Below the pieces are notes generated by a model, which worked only from the letters and a program-made list of their open reading frames with translations, searched no databases and was not told the origin of the DNA. A stretch of 64,000 bases of DNA from Berghia stephanieae (Eukaryota > Mollusca > Gastropoda > Nudibranchia > Aeolidiidae), in the NCBI GenBank assembly GCA_034508935.3, contig CM067445.1, positions 18,530,583-18,594,582 on the forward strand, written 5' to 3'. Below, in pieces: positions 1 to 11,358 of this stretch. Made by a program: the position numbers and the translations under genes. The stretch's first letter is position 1. Every line of letters begins with the position of its first letter.

Positions 1-1489
1 TTTTTTTTTGTCTGACATTACGTGGCGTGTCAAAATCTCCATCCTTTTTTTTTTCTTTTTTTAATTCTTTTTTTCAAGAACTGTTTCGAAAGAAAAAAAA
101 AAAGATTTTAAAAACAATTTCATTGTCCCGTCTGGAGCCAGTCTTTATATATATATATATATACTAGATTGAAACCAAAGTAAACGGTAAATCCAGTCGA
201 GGAGGAATAAATAAGAAGGGGAGAAAACCGACCTCCCAAAAAGACAACTCTTTCAAAGAAGGAATTATCACCTTTTGATCTCGTCTAGACTGACAAGCTA
301 AAGGTTTTTCTTCTTTGACAACTGCTGGAAAAAGAAAAAGAGGAAATCTTTCAATTTTCAAACTCAATAGTTGTGACATATCGTCTCAAAACGGTATTCT
401 ATCCGGCTGAACCAGATGCCTGAAAAGTTAAAATGATGAGAGATATGAAATATTAGTTATTGTTACTACTTTGAGAAAATGATGTCCTTGATAAAACATT
501 ATTCGCTTAACCCTAGTCTTGCATCTTTTAATAGTCATTCAGTTTTGTTTTATTTTATTTTTAATTTTAATTTTTTTTTTTTTTTTTTTTTTTGGGGGGG
601 GGGGGGGGGTTGGGTGTTTTGTTTTGTTTTGTACTTTTTGTTTTATTGTTTTGTTTTGTTTTTGTTTCTAATGTATGTGACTGACTGGGTGGTGCCTTAA
701 CTCCTAAGCCATCGGCTTGCCTTCTCACAGTTGTCTGTTAAAGTCTTAAGGCTACTTAAATTCGTGACCCACTGTCTCAAAACGGTATTATGCTCGCGTG
801 ATTTGGATATTAAACGTTGAATTAATAGTTTAAAATATGAGACTCTTGTTATGTTTTTTAAATATTTTATTGAGGCGAATAGACGTGATTTCTTAAATGG
901 ACAAAGTCTAAAATTTCACTATTCTTTATAAGGGGGAATTAGGTCCAAAAAACCCTTGAATTGTGCAAACAAGGTTGAAAGCATGAAAATTACATATGTT
1001 GTAGAATATGAAAAACCCTATAATTTATGATATATAACCACTATGAGAGATCAGTATTAGTTGAGATACAAGGTTTTTAAAATTAGAAAATTTTGAAATG
1101 GACGACAATAATTTCTATCATTTTTATTGTGTAAACATTCGAGGCAAGCCGACCAAAGATTGTTTTACGTCATCCTTTGGATTCCCATTGGTGACTATTT
1201 TTAGCGTCGAAGCGGATGTTTTCCTTTCCCTTTACTTTCGATTCACGAACCATACAAATTATTTAATCATAAATATTATTCAATTTCACTTGTTTTAAAG
1301 GACGTCTAGCGAGCAATATTCTATAATAATATGAGATTTTTTTTCTGCATCTGATTTAATAAGTATAATCAATTGCTCTAAAACAGATGGGCAGACGGGA
1401 AGACGAGCAGAGGGGTAGACAAAACAGACTGTAAGGCACTGCACACATTTTGCCTGCTGATGATGTGTCTTTAACAGAAAGAACGAAAT

Positions 1490-1490
<1 letters not shown>
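1..1490. other. TBC1D1/4 upstream intron, no gene seen
   Basis: AT-rich DNA with a T-run followed by a G-run at about 567-610 and no exon with convincing borders. Short frames at 164-379 and 1098-1298 show no domain or codon signal. Confidence 0.5.
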
Positions 1491-1575
<85 letters not shown>

Positions 1576-1599
1576 GGAGAGAGAGAGAGAGAGAGAGAG
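1491..1599. repeat. (GA)n microsatellite
   Basis: Nearly pure GA dinucleotides for about 109 bases with a few interruptions. Frames read across it encode only Leu/Ser or Arg/Glu runs. Confidence 0.95.
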
Positions 1600-1966
1600 T
1601 TATGAAAGAATACTGCATATGCCTAATAAAGTAATGCGTTTGCATGATTTCAGATACACATACAATAGCAAAAATAACTGCTCCCAGAGACTGGGACAAG
1701 TGTTTGATATGCCAACAAGATAACACAGACCGTTTATAATGTCCCTCTAAATGAGATTATTGAAAGTTTAAAACAAAATGATAATAAGTGGCATAAGTAT
1801 TGTCGTGTAAAATTTAATGCCAACAAAATTAGGCGATTAGAATAAAAGAAATCTAAAAGAATTGCTCTACAAGAATTCCAAACTTCGTCATTTGACTTGG
1901 AGGACTCACCGAATGAATATATTTAGCAACCCACGAGAATAATGAGACAACGTTCAAAATTAGAGA

Positions 1967-2425
1967 TTGACTATAATAAACAAACGTGCTTTTAAAAAAA
2001 ACATGGAATCGGGAGTACTCCATTCTGTAATGACAACAGATATGGAAGAAAATATTCGTGAAATAGCGTTATCTATAAAAGATTCTGATATGTTGTCATT
2101 TATTGCCGGAGGAGATTTAGTCGCTCAGGAAGCACACGACCGCCCTATCCCATAAAATTTGTTATGCACGATACTTAAAAAAACAAGCTTTAATAGATGT
2201 CACTGCTGATGATAATCATGATGTCACAGTTCTTGAAAGAAGTCGAGCTTTTGCTAACATTATATCTTTTATAGAAGTGTACCCTGCAACAAATGTGTCG
2301 ATCGACATGAACCACTGTGGAGCTTATTTCCAGTATTGTCAAAAGTGTCCCAAAAACTCATCAAATGTTCATGTAAGAGAGAATTTATCGGCACCCGATG
2401 CAAGTGTTTAAGGTCCGGTTTGCCT
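1967..2425 (+). pseudogene. Broken ORF of an unidentified, repeat-type protein
   Basis: Two neighbouring frames hold segments such as VLHSVMTTDMEENIREIAL, DMLSFIAGGDLVAQEA and, further on, SRAFANIISFIE. I recall similar layouts (IAGGDLVAxE, then a KYHxxC-type block, then AFAxLVSFIE) from multicopy, possibly transposon-linked ORFs in invertebrate genomes, but I cannot name the family. It is broken more than once and sits in a TBC1D1/4 intron, so it is treated as a fossil. Confidence 0.4.
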
Positions 2426-2446
2426 TGCACGGACTTATGTAGATGC

Positions 2447-2522
2447 GGGTGTGTGTGTGTGTGTGTGTGGGAGGGGGGGGGGGGGGGGGGGGGTCTTAGG
2501 TCAGTACAGTAATGAGTAAAAT

Positions 2523-2594
<72 letters not shown>

Positions 2595-2605
2595 ACTCTC
2601 TCCCA
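2447..2605. repeat. Compound (GT)n, poly-G and (CT)n microsatellites
   Basis: A short GT tract runs into a poly-G tract ending near 2493, and a (CT)n tract occupies about 2525-2600. Confidence 0.9.
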
Positions 2606-3173
2606 ACTCTCCCGCTTTTATCTACTAGTTACAACACGAAATAGCCATCAGTTAGCTACCGTAAATGGTTACCGGTGTATTTAAAGTTTTAGAACGCACA
2701 TTGTATTGTCGTGGTTATTTCCTCGGATAAGTAATGCTATATAGGAAAAAATAAAAGTGCTAAAAACGCACTGTTATGATAAATTGCCAGAGTGGTTCTA
2801 TATCAGGTGTTATTTATACGGGTCATAGCTACCTATATGCCAATTTTCAGGATTAAAACCCCAATGTGCACGGTTTTAGCCTAATTTTCCCTTATACAAT
2901 GAATATGAAGAAAATATATATTTTTACGCAGTTATTTCCCTTGTTTAATATAGCTGTAATAGGTAAAATCTAAGGCCTTAAACCGATACGTTATAATTGA
3001 TTGCCAGAGTGGTTCTATATCAGATGTTTTTTCTATGGGTCTTAGCAACCTGTATGCAAATTTTCATGCTTTCAACCCGAATTTGCACGGTTTTAGCCTA
3101 ATTCCCCCTATTATCTTGTAGGTGTAACTCTTAAATCCCTCTTTGGTCTCTTGTTTAGATTTATTTTGTTTAA

Positions 3174-3471
3174 TTGAGCTTTATATAGCGCAATATCCAC
3201 TAAATGGGCTCAAAGCGCTTTACAATGGGTTCCTGGTCAACAGCAACATTTAGCATGTAGGACGGGACATGACGCCTATTAGGCGATAATACAATTTTTC
3301 GGACAAAGATAACGCTGTTAACGGCCAGCTACTCATTTTACACCTGAGCACGGTGAGAATGTGACTAAAGAGCCTTTTCCAAGGACTCAACGATGCGCCG
3401 AGCGCGAGGCTCGAATCCAGGACCTTCCGATCCGAAAGCGAGTGTCATGCCACTAGACCACATAGCCGCAC
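3174..3471 (-). repeat. SINE family 1, near full length
   Basis: A tRNA-derived SINE of about 300 bp. Read on the - strand it begins GCGGCTATGTGGTCTAGTGG (A-box region), has a B-box-like segment GGATTCGAGCC, and ends with the tail GCGCTATATAAAGCTCAA. This is the clearest copy of a family with about 13 copies in the window. Confidence 0.85.
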
Positions 3472-3604
3472 CTGACATAATACCGTATTGAGGCGATGGA
3501 CCACATTTGTTGTGCAGTTATGATCGATCATCTTTCAGTGGCTTGGTGATGACTGTTCTGTGTTTGTTTCCATCATCTTAGCATAAAAAAGGATTCTTAA
3601 GTCT

Positions 3605-3620
3605 TTTATACTTTTTTTGT

Positions 3621-3651
<31 letters not shown>

Positions 3652-3661
3652 GGGGGGGGGG
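3605..3661. repeat. (GT)n followed by poly-G
   Basis: A GT dinucleotide run merges into about 27 G residues. It is one of several homopolymer-G tracts in the intron. Confidence 0.9.
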
Positions 3662-3784
3662 TCTTTTTAAATTATTTACAGTCTAGCTCGCTGAACCAAT
3701 ATGAATGGTATTTTTCCTAGAACTTCATTTTTAATGTTATTTTTTATGTTTACAAATACACTTTATTCATAGGTGTGGTCCATT

Positions 3785-3893
3785 GCCTTGTTTTGTTTTT
3801 GTTTGTTTTTTTTTTTTTTTGTTTTTTTGTTGTTTTTTTTTTTGTTTGTTTGTTTGTTTGTTTGTTTGTTTGTTTTTTTTTGGGGGGGGGGGG
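3785..3893. repeat. T-rich (TTTG)n tract followed by poly-G
   Basis: A degenerate poly-T/TTTG stretch of about 90 bases ends in a G-run. The open frames on both strands here are artefacts of low complexity. Confidence 0.85.
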
Positions 3894-3911
3894 TCTCTTT
3901 GTTCTTCTTTG

Positions 3912-4203
3912 TACGGTTTTGTGGTCTTTTGATATGACTCTCGGCTTTTTACTGTAGATCTTTGGTTCGAATCCCGCTGTGCGCAAAGTTGAGTCCTCGG
4001 AAAAGACTTCGCTCTCGGTCTCTCACCATACTGAGGAATACCTGGCCATTAACAGCGTTGTAGTCTCTGTCCAAAACAAATTGTAATAGACCTTAAAGGC
4101 ATCGTGTTATCGTTATCGTCCCACTCATGTTAAGTGTTGCTGTTGATCTTTGACCCCTTGTAAAACCCATTGAGTACATTCAGTGGATAATGCATAATAT
4201 TAA
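3912..4203 (+). repeat. SINE family 1, diverged copy
   Basis: It has the TGTGGTCTTTTGATATGAC A-box region, a good B-box GGTTCGAATCC at 3964-3974, the GGAAAAGACTTCGCTCTCG body and an eroded GTGGATAATGC tail. Confidence 0.75.
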
Positions 4204-4205
4204 AG

Positions 4206-4285
4206 CCCCCCCCCCCCCTTTACTTTAAAAAAAAAGTATATTCTACTGCAACGAGAATGTTGACCCCCCCCCCCCCCCCACCACC
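4206..4285. repeat. Two poly-C tracts
   Basis: Two runs of 12-17 C residues (4206-4219 and 4265-4279) flank 45 bases of AT-rich DNA. Confidence 0.85.
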
Positions 4286-4557
4286 ACACACACAAACACC
4301 CAATAATTGTTCATGTTGAAGTCAATAGTAATTTCAACTAAAACTGTAGGTACATTAATTGGATGGATTACCTATCTTTCGTCTCGGAATGTCTTACAGT
4401 ACAGATAGTCAAACATTTCTTGCCGTTGAGTTCAGACCTAGGACTTCATATAGATGTCGCTGGTTCAGACACTTCCTGCCGATGGATTTCAGATACGTTG
4501 ATATTTTATTTTGACAGACGAATCAGGAGCAGAGAGTAAACGCTGTATGTGCCATTG

Positions 4558-4662
4558 TTTTTTTTGTTTTTGTTTTTTTTTTTTTTTGGGGGGGGGGGGG
4601 TGGTGTGTTTTTTTTTGAGGGGGGGGGGGAGGGGGGGGGGGGGGGGGGGGAGTGAGAGGGTG
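4558..4662. repeat. Poly-T/poly-G compound tract
   Basis: T-runs then G-runs, with further G-runs to about 4651 broken by single A or T bases. On the + strand it is G-quadruplex-capable, and it would be in the TBC1D1/4 pre-mRNA. Confidence 0.85.
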
Positions 4663-4966
4663 AAGGGTTTGTTGTTGTTGGGTTTTGTTTTGTTTTTTTT
4701 AATGTTTGTTTTGTTTTATTTTTTTGGTTTGTTATTTGGGTTGTTTTTGTTTTGTTTTTTTTCTTCTTGTTAACAGAAAACTTCTCCCCCCCCCCCCCCT
4801 TCCCCTTCCCATGTACAGGCGATTTTTTACTCCAAATCTCACATCCCTCCCGACCCCTCCCGCTGAAAATTTTATTTTCAACTTCCAATTATTTCTGTAA
4901 AATGTAACATACTATTGTCAAATTTTATATAATATTATATTTCCTTTTTTCTTTCCGAATCTCCAG

Positions 4967-5242
4967 CGAGACAAGAGGAAGCCGACAGCACCATTTCCAG
5001 GAAACTGGATTACCAGGAACTGACGCCGTGTTTGAAGGAGATCACGTCCGTCTGGGAGAACATGCTGGGATTTCACGAGGAGGAGAGGGACAGGGTGGAG
5101 CAGGAAAAGGAGAAGGAAAACAATTTGTTGAAGGACGAGGATGAGAGGGAAGAGGAAGGAGGAGAGGTCGGGGAGGATGGGGAGAGGAGCAGGGAACAGA
5201 GACTCATTCCTCACGACACTCTTTTGGACTACATCAGTAAAG
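4967..5242 (+). CDS. TBC1D1/TBC1D4: TBC1D1/4 exon: pre-TBC segment with acidic insert
   Basis: The acceptor is ctccag at 4961-4966 and the donor is AAAG|GTAGAC. The first two bases complete a codon from an upstream exon outside the window. It encodes [20 protein letters not shown], close to the pre-TBC segment of the vertebrate proteins. A run of about 35 mostly Glu/Asp/Lys residues (5068-5190) follows, where vertebrates have a shorter basic linker. It ends in phase 1, and the split Gly codon is completed at 6199. Confidence 0.9.
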
Positions 5243-8047
5243 GTAGACCTAATTGTTCCTTCTCGTATCCTCAAAATTAGTCCTTTTTTATGTATTCACA
5301 ATTAATCCTTTTCATTTCAAAGGGAGCATTGAACATAGGGCTATACTGCAGATTTTCAATGAGTATGATCTTGAGCTGTTTGGTTTGCCTCGCCCCAGAA
5401 CAATTTGATTGTCTTCAGTTCGGTCTTGGTAGTCTTAAAGTAGGTTGTTGCTAACAACCCCTTTTTAAATGCTGGACCCTCCAATTCCCCTGTATCTTCC
5501 CTTTTCTTGGGTGCTTTAATTGTAATTCTACAACTTTAAACTATTCCATTTTCTTCCTTTTTACTGGCGCTGATATGACCTAAATGTGTTGCAAGCGCCG
5601 TAAAACCCTTCAAAACACACTAAACAAATGCTGGACCCATAGCAGTACTTGAATGTTCGGTGTGGGTGGGATGTGAAGGGGATGGGGTCATGACGTAACC
5701 ATGGATGGGGTTCATATGATGAAAATTAGGTGTGCATTATTTATCAACCCTTTCAATATCTTTTTCATTTATTTTGTTTTGTTTTTTAAAATATGAATCT
5801 ATTTATTGTATTTTTTTTCAATTATATCATGAAAATGAGAAGTATAATGGTCTCCTAATAATAACAGTCGGCCTAATGCAAATCAATTATACTTTGCCTA
5901 TTTCATTACAATTACATGTGGATTGTTAAAGTAAACGGTAGCTCGTTAATATTGACCCCTCTTTTTATTAACAAGACATTAAATGATTCTGGTGGCTTTT
6001 ATAATTTATGTCAATAATGACATAATGACGCAGCTTAATTGAATTTTTTTTAAAATCCCAAAGTATTGAATTAATTGAACCAACAGCAGTGGCAGCAACT
6101 GTGCAGAATGATAAGAATAAATATGAGGTTCTGGGGAAAGAAGGCATTTCGTTAATGTAAAAAAATAAAAGATATATTTATGTTTATTTTATTGACAGGG
6201 GTTCCAAGAAATCTCCGTGGCCAGATCTGGCTATTCCTGATGCAGCAACGACAGATGGGGAGCACCGTGCCAGATGGAGTGTGTGATAGCGTCAACTATG
6301 ATGACTTGCTCAAACAGTTGACTACACACCAACACGCAATACTCATTGATCTAGGTAGGTGAATACCCTGCTCTTATTGTTGGCCCTTTCCTAGCTTTTT
6401 CTGTGGGTGGGGAGGGGGCTGTAAGGTCATAAATTTTATAAATTCTCTCTGTATTTATCTGATTATAGCTGCAGACTTAACTCACCCTATCCTAGCACGG
6501 ACTCTCTCGTAATCTGGAATTTCTTTGGTTTTACGGATTTCTTTTTGATACTAGTAAGAGTTTGTACAAAGTTATAGAAGAATTGACTCCTGAATATTTA
6601 ATGATTAATTACAATGATGTCAATTTCGTATCATTTCATGATCCTACACAATTATCTATCACTGTATAATTGTGAAATGTAGCTGATAAAGAGTTTATTT
6701 CCAAAATGAGAATGAGACACAAATCAAGAAAGCTTAAAATCGAATTGTTGCTTTCTTTTTTAAAGTATTTTGTTCCTTCTTTGTGTTTTTGTTGTTGTTT
6801 TGTTGGGTTGTTTTTTTTTGGAGGGGGGGGGGGAGTTTGGGGGGGGGGGGGGTTGTTTTTTTTAAAAAGCGTTTTATATTTATTCTTTTTCAATCAGTTT
6901 TGAGCTTTATACGAGTAGGAAAGTTGTTCCAAGAACGGAACTTAGATGTTATACTTTTAATTTTCTTTCTTTTAATGTTGATTGTATAGCCATCTCTAAT
7001 ATTTTTTATTCAATCATATTTCCTTTATAAAAAAACTTTTCTACTAATTACTAATAGCAAGTTAACGACCCATATCAAAATCTGACTACTTTTTATATTA
7101 TATATATATATACTTCATGAGTTACCTTTATATACATTGCTTGCTTGCAGGTCGTACATTCCCTGGACATCCTTACTTCTCCAAAGCATTGGGCCCAGGT
7201 CAATTGGAACTGTTCAACCTTCTCAAGGCCTACAGTCTGCTGGATACAGAAGTGGGTTACTGTCAGGGGATTTCCTTCATCGTTGGAATGCTTCTCATGC
7301 ATGTAAGGAACGCAATTTACAAATCATCCACTTCTCCCCATCCCTTCTCAAGTTCACCGCCTTTATCTGCATCACTGCAGATTTTATCCAATTATGTGGT
7401 GACTCTCTCCATTATTGTGTTATTGAGTTGATAGATAAATATTTAATAGTTGACAAAATTTGTTGTTGTTGTTGGTAATATCTAGGATTTCTGATGGGAG
7501 AGTGTTCTCCTTTTATTCTTCATTATTTTGTGATAGGACACTCGCTTTTGGACTGGTAGCTCCCTGATTTGAGTCCCGCTCTGGGTAGCGCAAAGTTAAG
7601 TCCTTGGAAAAGGCTCTTTATTCACATTCTCTCACATCACCCTGGTGAAGAATGAGTACCTGGTCAGTAACAGCATTCATTGTCTCTGTTTAAAACCTTT
7701 AGAATTTGATCTTTTTTTTTAAGAATGCATTTAGAAAAATTGAGTAGTTATTTTTTTTTCAATTCTTATCATTTCAGATGGAAGAAATCTCAGCCTTCCA
7801 CGTTCTCAAGTTCCTGATGTTTGACCTGGGATTAAGGAAGCAGTTCAGACCTAACATGGTGGCTCTCCAGGTAAGAAAACCAGACCCCAAAGAACATTTA
7901 TTTCCCTACGTTTTGTAATCCTCACCATTTTTTTTCTTTTTATCTCAAGAATGAGAAACGTCCGAAATTTGCCGTCATTTTCTTAGTTTACTTTTTTTTT
8001 TTAATTATTTATTCATCTGAATGCATTCTATCTGTCTATCTATCTAT

Positions 8048-8127
<80 letters not shown>

Positions 8128-8660
8128 CTATCTATCAATCTATCTATCTCTTAGTCCATAGATTCAACGATAAAATTCCTACCCCCTCATCAAAGGTTTA
8201 TGAAATTTTTTTTCCCAAGAATTGGTGAATATTTCAAGTAAAAAGATTGAAGGTTTCATCAAATATAAAAGTTGAATGTTTCATGTACAAAGATTGAGTG
8301 TTTCAATGAATGTTTCAAGTACAAAGATCTGAATTTTCAAATAAAAAGATTGAATGTTTCAAGCATAAAAGCTGAATGTTTCAAGTACAAAGGTTGAGTG
8401 TTTCAAGTACAAAAGTTGAATGTTTCAATGAATGTTTCAAGTGCATGATTTAAAAACTTAGAAAAATGAAAACACTTGATATTCCAGATGAAGTTGTACC
8501 AGCTGACCCGACTTCTACACGACCACTACAAGGATATGTACGACCACTTTGAAACCCACGACATCTCACCCACTTTGTATGCGGCCCCTTGGTTCTTGAC
8601 ATTGTTTGCCTCTCAGTTCCCTCTGGGGTTTGTGGCTAGGGTTTTTGGTAAGTTGAAGGA

Positions 8661-8711
<51 letters not shown>

Positions 8712-11322
8712 ACTCGCGCGTGTATTTTCAGGCTCTTTGCTCTTAAATGTGTATTAAATCAATGAGAGAGTTGACAGGGAATAAGATATCATGTGAAGAA
8801 GCTCAGTTCTGATCATTTATTTCTAATACATTTTGCATAATTTATCGGTACAAGAAACATTGGGAAATACGATGTACATTTCTATGCATGTGGACTGTAC
8901 TTAAATGTTATGACAGAACATGGTGTGGCTCGATGGATTAGTGGTGGTATGGTGGCCCGTCTTGTTACAAAAGTCAAGCAATTTTAGTGTGGTAAGTGGC
9001 TGTATGGGTGACAGTGATTGTGAAAAATTCCCGTCCCTCCATTATGAGCACCTGGCTATAGGCTGACAGGGGACACCGATGGCTTTATGGAGAAGGGACG
9101 AAGCTGGAGAAGTGTTGAATATATAAAGACTGGAAGAAGTTGAAACCACTTTCTCAGAATAGAAAGGTGGGTGGGGGTGGGGATGAGGAGTTTTTTTAAT
9201 AATCTATACCCACCATGGTTATATATGTCTTGTCTTTGCCTCATTCTGTCTTTCTGCCTGTTTGTCTGTCAATCAGGTTAGATGTCTTACAATCGCCTTC
9301 CATGTTTCTGACTTCTGTCCTTTGGTAGAAAAGCATCACTGATTGCCTAATTGTTTTTATGTTGCCTCAATGAGCAATAGATAGCTTCCTCTTTTTTTTA
9401 CTTTTTTCTCTTTAACTTTTTCTTGCAATCATAAAGTTTTCAATGAGATTACATATTCTATTTCTAATTATGTGCTCAAAAGATCTAAGTTTCCTCTCCT
9501 TAAATAGTTGTCACCAATTACATTTTTGTGTGTCAAGTTCTGTCAAAATACTTCACAATCTTGCTTGTTCTTTTGTATTTTTAACATTTTTTGTGCTCAA
9601 GGATTCAAAACTGTCTAGAACAACTGGACAGATGAGTGGTTTCATTATCTTTTTTTTCTTCACTTCTTGGTCTATCCATATGTTGTTTAATTTCATTATT
9701 AATGTCCATTATATAATTCAAAGTTACTGACCATTTTAATTTATCCAATGTTTTTTAATTTGCTTTATGTTCTATTTGAATGTCGCGTATCGAAATCAGG
9801 GGATCGATATTGTTTCCACCAGTTGTAACATTTTGTCTTCAGTTTGAAACTTGTCTTTTAAGAGAGAATACTACACCATTTATTGATATGAATATAAAAT
9901 TTATTGGTCCATGGATTTGACCTAAATCTGTATGGGTTCTCTGCGCTGATGGTTTGGCTTTGTTTGCTTTTAATTATTTTCAGCAGTCTCAAATATCAAC
10001 CATAGATTTTAAGCTCTACAAATCTCGTATTCCTGAATATCTCAATCTTTCCTAAATTCTTTGAATTTACAATAAATTGGGCAGTGTGGTACAGAGGTAT
10101 GGTCTTTGCTTCGTACCCTGAAGCTACTGAGTTCTATTCCCAACTGCGCTGTTTAACATTGAGCAAATCACCTCGCCCTAGCTCATTTTGTGATGCTCCA
10201 CTGCGCTGACACCTGGTTATTCCAGTCTTGCCTTAGAATAGACTTTAAAGACAAATTTCTTCTTGAGGCTGAATAAAGGGATTTTATAAAAATATTTCAT
10301 TCATTTAAAAACAAGATGTTTATTTACTAAACCATGAATCAATGAATGTCTAAATCTTTCCTAAATACTTTCCCTTATCCCCAGACATGATATTTGTCCA
10401 GGGAATCGAGGCTTTGTTCAAAGTGGCGCTGGTTCTTCTGGGCAGTCACCGTGCCCTCATCCTGCAGTGTGACTCATTTGAGTCTGTAGTCGGATTCCTG
10501 AAGACCACTTTACCTGAGATGGTCCAGGTACAGATGGAGCGGATCATTAACCAGGTAGGCTTTTCCATAAATAGGAGCTTCAATTTGCAAGTGAAGATAT
10601 TTCCTTCTTTGTGTATTTTCTATTTTGTTAATTGTGCCAGTAACATTCCAGTCTTGGGTCACTAGGCCAGTAGACGAATCCTGTGCAAATTTGTATTAAA
10701 CGCTCTTTAGCCATACAACATCCTGTGTTTAACTACTGTACAGTTCGCTTACAGCAGCCTGGTTGCAATTTGAACTCGGCTACAACAGGAAATTTAAAAA
10801 TCCCTGTTCTATGGCCTATATATAGTTTATCTAAATCATGCATGACTATAACAGGGAAATATTTCTTGGAACAAGGCTTATACAGGGGTGTGAGTTGAAA
10901 GTTTAGTTTCCAGTTGAGAAAAATGATGTGGTACGCAAGAAGAAAAGAGGACAGACATAACTTATATGGAGTGGAGATAGGTGGGAGTGGGCGAATTGCA
11001 GTTATTGTGTGTACTATTGACATTTCTGTGTGTACTTTGTTTATCCACGACGACACAACAAAAGTCTAGTGAGGGACACGTGACTGACCGATCAACATGT
11101 CGATACACTCTGGCCTAGTATGTTATGCATAGAGTGGGGGATGTGCATCTCTTGACTGATTAGGTAACTGTTCCCAATGATTAGTCAGTTGATGAAGCTC
11201 TATGTGAAGCCTGAGGCTGAGACTGTGCACTACTTGAGTTTTGAAGTGCACTTAGTGGTTATCAGTGGTGCAGTTGGAAAGAAGAAGGTAGAATTAACTG
11301 TTGCAGTGTTCCAACACGCCGG

Positions 11323-11358
<36 letters not shown>

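Noticed and set aside
1295-1726. 143-codon frame with a long Ser/Leu run
   Set aside because: It is a translation of the (GA)n microsatellite and its flanks; no codon bias or splice context.
10683-11056. Overlapping frames of 71 and 107 codons
   Set aside because: Lie within a TBC1D1/4 intron, lack domains, and have no matching splice phases.
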